Below are positions 34,536 to 47,749 of a DNA stretch of 59,869 nt, one piece after another (the stretch's first letter is position 1; each line of letters starts with the position of its first letter). A program made the translations under genes and the position numbers. The notes below the pieces were generated by a model. It was not told where the DNA came from. It made no database searches and saw only the letters and a program-made list of their open reading frames with translations. This stretch comes from Zygnema cylindricum (lineage: Eukaryota > Streptophyta > Zygnematophyceae > Zygnematales > Zygnemataceae), in NCBI GenBank assembly GCA_037447655.1, contig JBBHKE010000503.1, positions 1-59,869 of the forward strand, in the 5' to 3' direction.

Positions 34536-36341
34536 GGTACTTGAAGAATGCATAGTCTATCCCTTGTTTGCAGATACAGTAAACCATATTCTATTCTAAA
34601 GTTTTTGACATGCCTCTCATTGAATGGGTCAAAATTCCCTCCTACAATATTCTTGCAAATTAGAGCAAAACAAGGATTTTTATCATAACCATTTCTAATA
34701 GCATCTAAAATCAATTTATCTCGAACCACCACACTTATTTCAAAACATCTACTTCAAGGATATGCGACTACATTTTTCTTTCCAGGAATATGTTTGATAT
34801 TAAATTTGATATATGCCAATTTTTGCATCCACTTTACCTGTCTGCCAATCATAATTTGTGCATCACTTAATCTTTGTAGATAGGTGAGTGTTTTATTATT
34901 GTAAATTATTTATTATGCAAATAACAACGCCATTTCACCAATGCATGAACTATTGCGAGTAATTTTTTTTCCTGTGTGGATAGTTTTATTCAGCATCATT
35001 GAATATTCTGGACTCAAAAGCAACACGGTGAAAATGTTTGCCGACTTTTTGACTTATAACTGCACCTAGACCTTTATCCGATGTACAGTAGTGATCAAAA
35101 CTTCAAATTCCCCAGCAGGATCAAGATACACAAGTGTAGAGGCAGAGGTCAACTTCCCTTTTAGTTCCTCGAAAGCTCTCTCTTGATCGTTTCCCCACCC
35201 TAATGTCTCCTTCTCCCGAAGTAAATCCGTTAAAGGTGCGGCGATCATATTGAAGTTCTTGATAAATTTCCTGTAATAAGTGGCCAATCCCAAAAATGAT
35301 CTAACTTCTGTGACATTAGTGGGTTGCTTCAAATTTTGGATTGCCGTAATTTTGGATGGATCTTTTTTAACACCTTCCCCACTAACTATATGTCCCAAAA
35401 ATAATTGTTCACATTTTTTAAATTGGATTTTGACAATTTTCCATATAGTTTTTTTTCCCTTAACATTTCCAACACTTTATTTAAATGAATTACATGTTGT
35501 TCTTTAGATTCGCTGTAAATTAGAATATTATCTATAAACACTTGAACAAACTCATCTATACAAACGGAAAAAGTGTTTGCTTCATTAATCTTTGATAAGT
35601 AGGCGGTGCATTCGTCAAACCAAATGGCACCACTATCCATTCAAAATGACTGACTCTAGTTCTAAACGCAGTTTTGTCAACATCTTCGGTTCTAATTGGC
35701 ACCTGATTAAAGCCACTACGGAGATCAATCAAAGAAAATAATTTAGCACTTTCGAACGATCTATCAAATTAGAAATTAAAGGTAACGGATACTTATCCTT
35801 CACCGTAATTTTGTTTAGACTACGATATTCAACATACATTCTCAACGTTTCGTCTTTTTTTTTGATCAAGAGAATTGGTGCTCTGTACGGTGATTTGTTG
35901 GGCTGAATATGTCCTTTCTCTAGAAGCTCGTTGATTTGTTTTTTTAACTCATCATGCTCAAAGAAACTGTGTTACAGGAGGATTACATCCAAGTTCAAGG
36001 TTAATCACATGCTTCACATCTCGGGCAGGTGGCCTCTTTGAGGGTAAGTCACTTGGGAAAACATCTCTAAATTCAAAAATATAATGTTTAACAACAGCAT
36101 CAAATGTATTAATGTCAGTTACAAAATCAGATTTTTGTTTTTCAAGACTTTTAGTCGTGTCTGATTTTGGAATAACATCAATGATAGTGTTTTCTCCCCC
36201 CCTTTTATCAGTAACTGCCTCAGTTACTAATAAAAAGAAAGCATGATTTGTTTTATCTTTGAAATGCTTTTTAAATTGTTTAGCATAAATCAAACCGTCC
36301 ACTCCCAATTTGGTTATTCTTTTTATATGATTCCTTTGCAA
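34536..36341 (-). pseudogene. Gypsy reverse transcriptase / RNase H, frameshifted
   Basis: From right to left: FRDVFPSDLPSKRPPARDV before the RT (36341-35958); the palm at 35640-35386 with FVQVFIDNILIYS, in which the second catalytic Asp of the usual F-I-D-D is Asn (codon at 35529-35527); then GHIVSGEGVKKDPSKI, SFLGLATYYRKFIKNF and GWGNDQERAFEELK (35398-35066), the RT-RNase H junction typical of Gypsy. Several frameshifts and stops separate these. The left edge is cut by Copia copy 1. Confidence 0.85.
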
Positions 36342-36349
36342 TTTCTTCG

Positions 36350-36894
36350 AAGGTAATGTTTGCTAAACCTTCCAGTCGTTGTCAGACTTCACTCTCAAGG
36401 CGTTAGTTTCCCAATTAATTTAGCGGTTATGTTTTGTTAGCCAGGGCTTTCCTAGTATTAGCTCCTCACTACCCAAATTCATTATCTCACACACATCTTT
36501 CATTTAATGCCCTTGGATATCAACTTCTATATTGCCAGTTTGTAAATCTAATGTGGACTTATTACCATTTGCCTCTTGAACATGCAAATGATTTTCCCTT
36601 ATGACTGTAAGAATTTTATTTTCCTCTACAGACTTATGTGAAATAAATTATGTGTAGCACGTGAATCTACCATAATTCTCAATGGCTTTCCTTCAACTAA
36701 AGACTTGAATCTGATCAAATTGTGTATGGTGTCATCGTTACTTAGCAGTCATAACATAGGTATGTTGTTAAGAGTTTCATCAGAAGGATTGTTCAAACTA
36801 TAGAGTGTAGTTAGCATCATAATAAATTCAGCTATCGTAGCCTTTCCATTCATTAGCTTGCCCTCCAAAGTTAACTCCTTAACCTTTGGATGTA
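36350..36894 (-). pseudogene. Gypsy protease region, decayed
   Basis: Lies between RT and gag in the Gypsy order and is homologous in place to the retropepsin region. The frame is broken throughout and I cannot point to an intact D-S/T-G motif. Confidence 0.45.
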
Positions 36895-36899
36895 GTCGA

Positions 36900-38207
36900 T
36901 GTTGATATTTGGGTAATTTTTAGGTCTTTATTAGATAGAAAAAGAGTAGAGGCAGTCTGGCTCTGACTCTCTTCTCCAAGCCCCCACACTTGTTGTAGTC
37001 ACTGAAGGCTGGAAAGGGAGCTAGAGCCATGGCTGCCTAAGCTCTCCAAAGAGACAAAAGTAGAGAATAGGTATGTTTACTAAAAAAAAGGTATTTGACG
37101 GACCCAGGAATTGATCCTTATACCTACCGTCCGTCAAATGTCCCGCAATCGTTAGTTTTGTCCATTTAGTCTAACACTAGTGCTAGGACATATAGGGTTT
37201 GATAGATATTTATATACTTACAAGTAGGGTTTTCCATTTAACTGGATTACGATATATAGGGCATAGAAACAATTGTACTTTTAGTACCGGAGGAAATAAA
37301 TAGTACGGCCATTTATTTCGACAGTCCGTTTAAATGACGATGTAAATCGGACGGCCGTGGTTAGCGTCGACAACACGGAAATGACAATTTGGTAGTTTGT
37401 AGACACCGCCACTCCGGATGACACGTGGCAACATCGTACAGGATTACGGAATTTCCGAAACAGCATAAAACAAATCCGGAAGTGACAAATGTCGCACTAT
37501 GGCGAGTTCTTACAATGTATGTACAAAAAGTACTCGGACACTTGTACTTTCTTGTACGGTACCATTTTTCTGACGCGGCATGACCTTGCGCCAGGTGGAG
37601 AGATAAGATTTGGAGGCAGGAATTCCGAAGATTATAAGAGTGAATACGGATAGGACATGTGTTGACTTTTTAGCCATGTCGTACGATGATCGAACAAAGG
37701 TACATCGACATCTGTACCTTTATGTACTATACAGTATTGTGATTGGTCCGTACCTCAATACTAGAGGGTTTAGAGAGGGGTTTTGGGCTTATAATATTTT
37801 TGGTAGGTAGCTGCCTCTCCTAGAGAGCACCTTATATAAAAGGCAAACTTTGCCATCCATAACTATCAATTCAGTTGACAAATTTTAGTGATTCTTGTTG
37901 CTGCGGACTTAGGGGAGTCCAGGCTACATAGGGGTGTAGTCGGTCAGAGTTTTTGCCTTCCTCGATGGCTGCATTTCTAAGGGAAAGTCAAAGTGGGTGA
38001 ATGTGTCCAAATCTCATATTCTAACTTTGCATTCTGTGGTGGAACTGAGCACAGAGAAAGTTTTATTTCACGAGGTGAAGCTGTAATGGGGTTCTGATTG
38101 TCAAGGGGTCAATCATTTGGGTTTATATAAACTTGGAGTCGGCACTATCTAGATTAGCTTCTTTTGATCTGCGAATTCTGTGTGGCAATGGAGCCCATAT
38201 AATTTCA
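36900..38207 (+). repeat. Copia copy 3, 5' LTR
   Basis: 1308 bases. Contains a hairpin with perfect ten-base stem TTTGACGGAC/GTCCGTCAAA (37094-37138) at the place where copy 1 has a GCCGGC-type stem. Confidence 0.92.
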
Positions 38208-38222
38208 GGTTATGGGCCCACC
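38208..38222 (+). promoter_or_regulatory. Copia copy 3 half-tRNA-type primer site over the gag start
   Basis: GGTTATGGGCCCACC is identical to that of copy 1 and directly follows the LTR, although the LTRs themselves are strongly diverged. The gag ATG is at 38212. Confidence 0.8.
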
Positions 38223-39366
38223 ATCTAGGGTGCCTATGTTCGATGGAACATACTTCACTTATTGGGAGTTTACAATGGAGGGATTGCTTTTCGAGAAGCA
38301 CTTATGGGGAATTGTTTCGAGACAAGTGAGGTGTGCGCCACCGGACTTAGGGGGAGCTCACTATGGAGAATCATCTGGGGCTGCCGAGAATATCAACCGG
38401 AGTTCAGATGCAACGGAAGGTGAAGTGAAAAACCTTGCCGTGGATGGGGAAATAGGGAAGAAAGAAAAAGGGACACCTATGGTGAGGGGAGCTAGGCTCT
38501 CGGTTACGGTTCCACTTGTGGGGGTTATAACTGAACCGAAAACTGAAGAAAATGATAGGAAAATTTGGGTATATGAAAACACTATAGCAAAACATCTGAT
38601 ACTTAGATATGTGTCTAAGTCCATAGCTATCACTCTTTTAAGTCTAACTTAGTCTTCGGAGATTTGGGAAACACTAATTCAGATTTATAAGAGTGAGACT
38701 ATACAGAGGCAGCAGTTAGTAAAACAAGAAATAGAGGCCTATGCTTATAAAGGCGGTAGCATGATAGAGTTTTGCAATGATATTGCTGCATTAAATGTTG
38801 AGCTTTCTAGTGCGGGATATGTAGAATCTGAGGAGAGAAAGATTAATACACTAATCATGAAACTCCCAGATGAGTACCAAGACATCATTTACCGTATGCA
38901 ATGAATGGATGTCTCCTCGTGGACTTGGAGCATCACCATTGGGATAATACTTGTGAAGGAAAGCACCTTGGAACTTCGTAGGGGAAGTGACAGGGTGACT
39001 GCATTTACAGCTGGTGGTTATTGGCGGAAGCGTGATGTGAGGAACGGCGGCGACGAGCGGAAGCGTGGTGAGAGGAAGAAAGATAAAGGTAAACCTTATC
39101 GAAACTTCGGTGGAAAGAGATGGAGAAGAAAAGAAAGGGGAGTTTTTGAAAAAGGGGTTTGTTTCTTTTGTAGAGAACTGGGTCACCATATGGAGGAGTG
39201 TCCTCGTTTGGAAGAACATAGAAGTTGGGGTGTGAATGAGGAGGAAGAAAGGAAGAGGAAAAAAATGATAAAGAAATCAAGGAGCTTCTTCTTATCGGTA
39301 GAATGGAGAAGAGAGAAAAGTACACGGAAATTCCACGAAGACAACAGTGTGCTTTTGGAGGTATAA
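38212..39366 (+). pseudogene. Copia copy 3 gag, broken
   Basis: Starts MGPPSRVPMFDGTYFTYWEF at 38212, parallel to copy 1. A TAG stop ends the first frame at 38652, and further stops follow. The zinc knuckle CFFCRELGHHMEEC lies near 39160-39200 in the frame 38905-39366. Confidence 0.85.
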
Positions 39367-39563
39367 GGGAAGTAAAGAGAGGGGAGGCACTTGAGGATGT
39401 CGAGAAGTGTAAAGTGGATGACTTAGAAATGTGAAAGTCGGATCTAGGATCCATAAGTGAAAATAGGAAAAATAAAATTATTGAGGATAATTCTATAGAT
39501 AATTGGGAAACATAAAACTGGTCAGAAAGGGAGACCTCAACAAATTCCCAAAAAAAGGGAGAA

Positions 39564-39959
39564 GTGAAACTCGAAAGGGTTTTAAAGGATAGGGGAGAAG
39601 AGGAATATCTAGTGAAAGGTTTAAGGGAGGAGAAATCTTTATTGGGAATAAATTTAGAAAGTGAGAGTGAGGAAAGTTTAATTTTTAGGGGTAATAGGTT
39701 TGACATCACTAAAGGGAGTGATGACATTAATGAATGTGTGCATGTAAAAGGGTTAGCCTCAGGGTGTGTGTTGCATATTGGAGATGGGGCTGGTTGTTTG
39801 AATTGCAAGAGGGAAAGTGGATTTAGTGTGGATGGAAAAGAGATGAGGTGGATAAAATCTTTGCTCGGATTTATGATAAGTGGGATGCTAAATGAAATGT
39901 GTGATGCAATTATTATTTCATTTCATCTAATGCATTGTTTTAAATACGAGAACATTTTA

Positions 39960-39962
<3 letters not shown>
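39564..39962 (+). pseudogene. Copia copy 3 RNase H remnant
   Basis: Contains SGCVLHIGDGAGCLNCK and RWIKSLLGF, matching TSGYVLYVGDGACCWSSK and MWVKSLLGE of copy 1. The catalytic Asp and Glu segments are missing or altered. A run of about 25 A (39968-39992) follows. Confidence 0.7.
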
Positions 39963-39993
<31 letters not shown>

Positions 39994-40054
39994 GAAAAAG
40001 GGGAGGGAGTGTATTGTATATTCTGTTTGTAAGAGTTGAAAGGAAGTAGACTAG

Positions 40055-40067
40055 AAAATAAGGGGAG
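40055..40067 (+). promoter_or_regulatory. Copia copy 3 polypurine tract
   Basis: AAAATAAGGGGAG directly before the 3' LTR, identical to copy 1. Confidence 0.8.
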
Positions 40068-41375
40068 TGCTGATATTAGGGTATTTTCTAGGTCTTTATT
40101 AGATAGAAAAAGAGTAGAGGCAGTCTGGCTCTGACTCCCTTCTCCAAGCCCCCACACTTGTTATAGTCACTGAAGGATGGAAAGGGAGCTAGAGCCATGG
40201 CTGCGTAAACTCTCCAGAGAGACAGAAGTAGATAATACGTATGTTTACTAAAAAGGGTATTTGACGGACCCAAGAACTGATCCTTGTACATACCGTCCGT
40301 GAAACGTCCCGTATTCGTTAGTTTTGTCCATTTAGTCTAGGACTAGTGCTAGGACATATAAGGTTTGATAGATATTTATATACTTACAAGTAGGGTTTTC
40401 CATTTAACTGGATTACGATATATAGGGCATAGAAACTGTTGTACTTTTAGTACCGGACGAAATAAATAGTACGGACATTTATTTCGACGGTCCTTTTAAA
40501 TGACGATGTATATCGGACAACCGTGGTTAGCGCCGACATCGCAAAAATGACAATTTGGTAGTTTGTAGACACCGCCACTCCGGATGACACGTGGCAACAT
40601 CGTACAGGATTATGGAATTTCCGAAACGGCAGAAAACAAATCCGGAAGTGATAAATGTCGCACTATGGCGAGTTCGTACAATGTACGTACAAAAAGCACT
40701 CCGACACTTGTACTTTCTTGTACGGTACCATTTTTCTGACGCGGCATGACCTTGCGCCACGTGGAGAGATAAGATTTGGAGGCAGGAATTCCGGAGATTA
40801 TAAGAGTGAATCCGGATAGGACATGTGTTGACTTTTTAGCCATGTCGTACGATGACGGTACAAAAGGTACATCGGCATCTGTACCTTTATGTACTATACA
40901 GTAATGTGATTGGTCCGTACCTCAATAATAGAGGGTTTAGAGAGGGGTTTAGGACTTGTAAAATTTCTGGTAGGTAGCTGCCTCTCCTAGAGAGCACCTT
41001 GTGTAAATGGCAAACTTTGCCAACCATAACTATCAATTAGGTTGACAAATTTTAGTGATTCTTGTTGCTGCGGACTTAGGGGAGTCCAGGCTACATAGGG
41101 GTGTAGTCGGTCAGAGTTTTTGCCTTCCTGGATGGCTGCATTTCTAAGGGAAAGTCAAAGTGGGTGAATGTGTCCAAATCTCATATTCAAACTTTGCATT
41201 CTATGGTGGAACTGAGCACACATAAAGTCTTATTTCACATGGGTGAAGCTGTAATGGGGTTCTGATTGTCAAGGGGTCAATCATTTCGGTTTATATAAAC
41301 TTGGAGTCGGCACTATCTAGATTAGCTTCTTTTGATCTGCGAATTCTGTGTGGCAATGGAGCCCATAGAATTTGA
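40068..41375 (+). repeat. Copia copy 3, 3' LTR
   Basis: Same length as the left LTR but with visibly more substitutions between the pair than in copy 1, including the last CA changed to GA, so this insertion is older than copy 1. Confidence 0.92.
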
Positions 41376-41399
41376 GTCGACTCAACTGAGGACTTTCAG

Positions 41400-42610
41400 C
41401 TAGTCCTTTCAATTTCCCACCTCCTAGTTTTCCTGCTCAGCTAGGTATAATGCAATATCTTCCTGAAGACCTTCATTGACATCAACTGTTTTAAGAGATC
41501 CCGTATCATTACAGTCTTTAGCTTAATGATCTTGACCTCCGCATTTAAAACAAGTAACTTCTTTTTAGTTTTGTGCATTCTTTGCTGAAATCTCCCTCCT
41601 CTCCATATTTATAACTGTTAATCTTCTTCAGTTGTGCACACTCAAATGCCCTATGATCACTTTTTTGACAAATAGTACATGTGGGTATGGTAAGATTACG
41701 TTTTTGAGCATTAATGTTCTGTTTATGACTCTTAATGTAGCCCCCTCTATTGTGAAATTTGTTTCTTGCATTAACACTCTGTCCACCCCTCTGATTTCCC
41801 CTGAAGATATTTTACCTATTCACAGACTTGCATTTAGTCCCTCTTCCTCAAATTCGTCTTCACCCCACTTTGATACATCATTGAAATTTCCCTTGAGTGA
41901 TCGAGTTTCACGATTATACCCCAACTGATCCTCTAATTCCAATTCCTTATCTTGCAATTCTCTCAAATTACTAAATTTTTGATTTTTCAGTTCTGATTTC
42001 AGTACAGGATTCAGGTAGTTCAAAAAATGCAACTTAGCCATTTCATCAATCAAACATATGACATGAATGCTAGATGAGTCAAATTCCACAGTATAATCTT
42101 TCACATATCCAACCTGCTTACAGGCAAGCCACTTTTCTTCCGTTATGGATTTATAAGTTACAGACAAGAAACGCGATTTGATAGCGGTCTTAAAAGCTTC
42201 CCAATTGGCATTACCAGGAATCAAATTATACCTTCTCTGAGTGTAATACCAAATCTGAGCATCACCTTTCAGATAGCTTACAACAAAAGAAGTGTAATCA
42301 TCACGATCACAATTCTTAGATTCCAAATAATACTTCATATGAAAAATCCAAGCATCTAACTCATCAATCTTCTTACCATCACATGATGGTGCTTCACTGA
42401 TAGACAATTTCAAATCCCTTATCTTTTTAGGTCTATCATGAGCATCCTCCCAAAAATTGACATTCCTCTTACCACTTCCCCCTTTTGGTCATTAACATCA
42501 TTTTTGGAGTGAATTAAATTAATTCGCTCATCTAATAATTGATTTGTAATACTTCCATTTTCCTTAATGTCCTTGAATTCATTTTTCAACTCAGAAATTG
42601 TTTCGTCCAT
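41400..42610 (-). pseudogene. Gypsy gag
   Basis: The frame 42413-41820 carries a retrotransposon gag domain (LDAWIFHMKYYLESKN, FVVSYLKGDAQIWYY, WEAFKTAIKSRFLSVT, FLNYLNPVLKSELK). The preceding frame 42610-42419 is the N-terminal coiled-coil-like part (ETISELKNEFKDIKENGS). The stretch to 41400 contains Cys-rich remnants of a zinc knuckle in broken frames. Confidence 0.8.
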
Positions 42611-42724
42611 TGCAGCAGCATGATTATTAATCTTTTGACCAATTTCACACTACGTTTCTTCAACACATTCAAGGCATTTTCCATTTCACGTTTTCATGCA
42701 GAATTTGCTATTATCACACAATGA

Positions 42725-43434
42725 AATCAAGCAATAAAAAAAATGTTAGAATATAATTATCCAAAAGAGGTTGCAGCAGATTTGAAGACCTCAGATTTCT
42801 CAAATCGAAGACTTCTTTCCCTTAACAAATCTTTTGAAAGATATCAAAATCTGAAAAATCAAATAAACATTAAAAGTAAGTTAGTAAAAAATCAGTTTTC
42901 CAAAACATTGTAATAGAAAGGATAAAAGTTTCGCCACAAAATTTACAATAACAAAATTGAAATAAAACAAAGGTAACAATTTATGGTTTGAAAAGTTTTA
43001 AGTCATTTGTGGACTCCTTTGCTCTTGAAGAAGTAAAGTGCTCCACTTTTCTTCTCCACCATTAGCAAATTTCCCATTTTCCACTACCTCAGGATCATTT
43101 ACTCTCAAATCCTCACATCCTCACCCTTCATGGCTTCAAGCCCTCCCTCTACACATGAATCATTGTTACGATAAGGCAAGCTTGTTTCGCCTCTAGGTAA
43201 TTGGAGTGAGCTTTAGCGACGGCTACACTACGGACCCCTCCTGAGTCTTTATCACTTTAGCACGCCCCACATCGAACCAGCGGCCGCTGGCAGTGTAGTC
43301 ACTTAGTTTCCTTCCAATCCCCTACCACTTCACATTGTGGTTTCACCGACACAAGTCAGAGCACCCTCACCAGCCTGTCGATTTTCGGGTGAGCAAACTT
43401 CTCCCTGGTTTCTAACCAAAGTTCCGATCCCATA
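42725..43434 (-). other. Gypsy 5' leader with degenerate primer site
   Basis: Non-coding leader between the 5' LTR and gag on the minus strand. Directly inside the LTR edge (43434 downward) reads TATGGGATCGGAAC, compatible with a decayed initiator-Met 3'-end primer site. Confidence 0.55.
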
Positions 43435-44381
43435 TGTAATAGGATCTTCTACCTCTCAAAAAATCCCATTACTTCATCCAATTTCAACCACACATTTCAC
43501 ACATTGGAAAATACACATCCACATTGGAAAGCACTCACGTAAGGTTAAACTTTAAATTAGAATAAGCTTCTGTCCACATAACATTAGCTTGGTCTCTTGC
43601 CCACGTGGCTCAACCCTTTTTTTTAAAGTGTTTTCCACTACTCTTCACTCCTAATAATTCTATCTCTTAACTACTAAAACACTACTTAGTTTGGTAAGAG
43701 ATTTCAGTGCAAAAATGCCTTTGCTCCAATTTGGTTTTAATCGCTCAAGGCCAAGACCAGTTAGAATTTCCACAAACTTTTCCAAAGGTAAAGATGTCTA
43801 CTCTTCTCTTATAATTCACTATTTATCCATCATCGCACTGGGCTCGCCATGCCAGAGTCAACGCTCCGTTGAATAGGTTTTACCTGGGCTAATCATTGAT
43901 CAACAAGGACTCAAACTGACCAATGCATAAATGTGCGAAATCTCTTACTAACTACGTACTATATCTATTCAATCAAACGCTACGTTTCACTACGTAACAT
44001 TTACGTGCAAAAATGCGCACCAAACGAAACGCGACTTCGCACGAACATGCGTCACAAGTTTCGCACGCAACACTCCTTGCAAAATTCCATAAAGTGAAAG
44101 TGACGTTTCGTACTAAAAATTGTACCAAACGAACCATCGTGCGTACCTAACGAAATATTGATTTTGTTTGGTACTTTATAAACGTACGCCTTAAATTCTG
44201 CGGCTAGTTTGACCCTTAACTCGTAACAATGAACACCCATTTGTTATTTTGACCTCGCCTTGTTGCCTAAATACACCAATCACTATATATTTTAAAATAC
44301 AACCCCAAATCGTGCGATTCTTTCGCGGACGTTTATCAAATTCAAAACTCTATATTCATAACACTTAAATACCCATTTATG
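43435..44381 (-). repeat. Gypsy 5' LTR, larger part (remainder at 50825-50858)
   Basis: Aligns with 25773-26748. Interrupted after CCCATTTATG by Copia copy 2; the LTR resumes at 50825 and ends with GGTTACA at 50858. Confidence 0.9.
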
Positions 44382-45428
44382 TGAAACTCTGAGACCTCCA
44401 TAAGTCCTCAGAGTGGACAGCTTCCAAGAAGCCTCTAGGATAATCCTGACCCCTTTGTGTTTCAGCATAAATAACTGCCACCCTGGCAAACAAAAACCCT
44501 GACTACCAACACCCCTGTGAAGGCAAGACTCTCCTGAGTCGATAGCAAAAAGAATCTCTGAATTTGCTCCCCTGAGCAGTAAGTTATGGAGGGTCAAAGT
44601 TGACCTTTTGTACAGAAGCTCTCTGGGAGAGAGGGTCCTATCTTCTAATTTTTCTAAGTCCTATCTCTCTCACAGACTCTATCTACTGATGTACGAACCA
44701 ATTAGATTAGAGTTCCGTACATAAAAGTACAGCTACCGGTGTAATTTATGTACAGACATTGTACGACATGACCTAAATGTCCACACGTGGAATATCCGGA
44801 TTCGCTCCTCTAATCCTCGGAGATGCCGCGCTCCAATGTTACATCGCCACGTGTCATACGATGTGGCACTGCCCACAAACCGCCAAATTCTCCTTCCGCG
44901 ATCTCGACGCTAATTCCGGCCGTCCGATTAAACTCGCATTTGATCGTAGCCGTAATAAATATATGCGCGGTATTTGTTTCGCTTACGAAACAAATGCGCG
45001 GTATTGATTTTCTGTCCGTACCGTAATCCGCACTTTATAAATTACCGGATCTATGTATCCCGTAATATATTATAGTTAAATGAATAATCGTATGTATACA
45101 TGTTTAAATAATTATCGTACTATATGCTATGTAACAGTACCTCTAGACTTAACGGCTAAGGCTACCGGCTATCTACTATCTGTCGACCGGCAGGTACCAG
45201 GATCAAATCCTGCCGCCGGCACATACCGTTTAGTAATTAACCCCTAGACTAATATAAATTTCCCGTAAACCTGAGGATAGCCTAGGTAGCCATGGCTCTA
45301 GCTTCCTCTCCAATTTCTCAGTGACTGCGACAAGTTTGAGAGTTGGAGAGAGAAGTTAGAGGTAGACTGCCTCGGCTTCTTTGTTTCTATTCAGACCTAG
45401 AAAATACTTAAAACCATTAATTTCTACA
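44382..45428 (-). repeat. Copia copy 2, 3' LTR
   Basis: 1047 bases, TG...CA on the minus strand, flanked by TTATG on its outer side. Confidence 0.93.
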
Positions 45429-45458
45429 CTCACCTTATTTTCTAGTCAATCTTTAATT

Positions 45459-46235
45459 TCAGACCACACTTCCCCTGCAGAAAATTAGCTTTGGGGAAGG
45501 CACAGGTTTGGTCATCATATCTGCTACCATCTCACTATCTGGTCTGTACTCTAAACTGATTATTTTGTTTTCTACTTTCTCTCTAACAAAGCTGAGTCTG
45601 ATGTCCATGTGTTTGGCTTTAAAATGATGTTTAGGATTGGCAGAAATAGCGATTGCTGCCTGATTATCACAAAATATTTTCTGCACACCACTCTTAAGGT
45701 GACCAAGCTCACCAAGCAAAGACTTGACCCACATCAATTCTTTTACAGCAGAGCAAGAGGCCATATACTCAGCCTCCATGGTGGACTGAGCAATAACCTT
45801 TTGTTGTTTGCTACTCCAACAGCAAGCCCCATCACCCACATATAATACATATCCAGAAGTGCATCTCCTCATCGGAGCATCACCATAACTGGCATCACTC
45901 CAAGTAGTGATGTCAGTATTCTTCCCACCCAAATGCAACCATAGATCCCTAGTTCCTACCAAATATCTAAGGACTCTCTTAGCTGCCTCCCAATCCTTCT
46001 TAGTGGGAGCATTTAGACTTCTACTCAGCACTCCTACAGCTGCAGCTAAATCTGGCCGGGTACAATTCATAAAATAGATTAGACTTCCCACTACTTGCCT
46101 GTAAGGAATAGTCTGCATGAACTTCTGTTCATCAGGAGATAATTCCTCGTCTAAGACTATGACTCCTTCTTCCTCACTCCCCTCACTTCCCTTCTTCAAC
46201 TCCATTGGAGTTGTGCAGCTATTAGCTTTATCCAT
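45459..46235 (-). pseudogene. Copia copy 2 RNase H and end of RT
   Basis: Carries WSDASYGDAP, QSTMEAEYMAS and FCDNQAAI as in copy 1. A one-base loss just before 46235 puts it out of frame with the RT, and another shift near 45470 changes the last residues. Confidence 0.88.
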
Positions 46236-46348
46236 TTGAATTTTTCAAGCATGTTCCCTATTGCTTCCTTTTGAGTCAGTTTTATAATTTTCCTTTTTCG
46301 GTCTCTCTCTACTTTAATTCCCAAAATATATCTTGCTTCTCCCATATC

Positions 46349-47713
46349 CTACATTTCAAATCTCCCCTTAAGATCGGTTTTCAGTTTGTTAATTTTTTCC
46401 ATTGATTTACTTAAAACAAGTAAATCATCAACATAAATTGCAATAAATATAAAACCTTCCTCATCTTCGAAAACATAGATTGAGTGATCTGAGCTGATCC
46501 GAATATATCCCAGACCGGTAAGAAACTCATCAAGCTTCTTATTCCATTGTCGAGGTGCCAGTTTCAAACCATAAAGAGATTTAATCAGCCGGTATACCTT
46601 ACTCTCCTCTCCTTCCTCCACAAAACCTTCGGGTTGTCGCATGAAGATCTCCTCTTCCAATTCTCCATGCAAAAAGGCTGTCTTGATGTCCATCTGATGC
46701 ACTTCCATGTCTTCCGCCGTCGCTAAACTGAGAAGTATGCGGACGGAGGGTAATCTGACCACCGGGGCAAAGGTTTCCTCGTAGTCAATTCCTTCCTTTT
46801 GTGTAAATCCCTTTGCCACTAATCTGGCCTTGTAGCGCTCGATTGTGTTATCCGGGTTCAGTTTTAGTTTGAAAACCCACTTACAACCGATTGTTTTTCG
46901 GTTAGGTGGACAGTCCACCAGCTCCCAAGTATTGGCTGCCATGATTGAAGCCATCTCCTCATTGATGGCTGTCTTCCACCGGTTTCTTTCTGGACAAGTC
47001 ATCGCCTCTCCATAAGTTTGAGGTTCATCTTGATGAGATAGTTTAGTTACCTTGTTAATAACCTGTTTTTTTTGCAGTCTTTTGCTACTTCTCCTCCCCC
47101 CTTCAAAATCTGAGGCTGGAATAGATGGTTCTCGTGGATTCTTTCGAACAAACTCGACTTCTCCCCTATCCCTTGATTCCAAATCAATTTCCACCACGTC
47201 TTCCGCTTCGAGTAGAGTCGTCATTGGAGTTTCCACAGCTGAGTCCTTTTCGGTCTGATTTGTTCCTGCAAGAATGTCATCTTCTCTAAAACCTGGATAG
47301 TTAGGAAGCTCAAAGTCATCGGAATTTTCTGACTCAAATCTGATTTTTACTGACTTCGTATATTTGAAGGGATCCACAGACTTTCCTTCATCCATAACTA
47401 CTAGATGCTTTACTAAGATTATATCTTCCCTTTTTAGATCATAAACTCTATATCCTTTAACATTTTCATCATATCCTAATAAGTATCCCGGTTTTCCTTT
47501 AGGATCTAGCTTCCAATTGGACCGATCAGTATCTAGACTGAACACTTGACTGCCGAAAACCTTTAAGTGAGATATGTCTGGTTTCCGGCCTGTCCATCTC
47601 TCATAAGGTGTTTGATCTTTTATAGCTGAAGTAAGAACTCTATTCTTGAGGTAATTAGCACAGTTCATTGCTTCTGCCCAAAACCTCTTTCCTATCTTTT
47701 TATCTGACAACAT
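46349..47713 (-). pseudogene. Copia copy 2 integrase C-terminus and reverse transcriptase
   Basis: From MLSDKKIGKRFWAEAMN through IAIYVDDLLVLS to GRFEM, where a TAG at 46349-46351 replaces the AAG of copy 1. It is in the same frame as the integrase part upstream but separated from it by a stop. Confidence 0.88.
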
Positions 47714-47749
47714 ACTTCTAGCACTATCACTTAGTGTTTTATTTAACCT

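Larger units (their letters stand above)
36900..41375 (+). mobile_element. Copia LTR retrotransposon, copy 3, internally deleted
   Basis: Two 1308-base LTRs (36900-38207 and 40068-41375) begin TGYTGATATT, with target duplication GTCGA (36895-36899 and 41376-41380). The interior is only 1860 bases: gag, a CCHC knuckle and an RNase H remnant; protease, integrase and RT are gone. It belongs to a related but distinct subfamily from copies 1 and 2: LTRs differ widely, but the primer site, gag start and purine tract are the same. Inserted in the Gypsy between protease and gag regions. Confidence 0.93.

Noticed and set aside
38851-39808. Long minus-strand open frame (267 codons at 39005-39808) opposite Copia copy 3 gag
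   Set aside because: Antisense shadow of the gag/zinc-knuckle region; Ser/Phe-rich composition is the complement of the Lys/Glu-rich sense strand.
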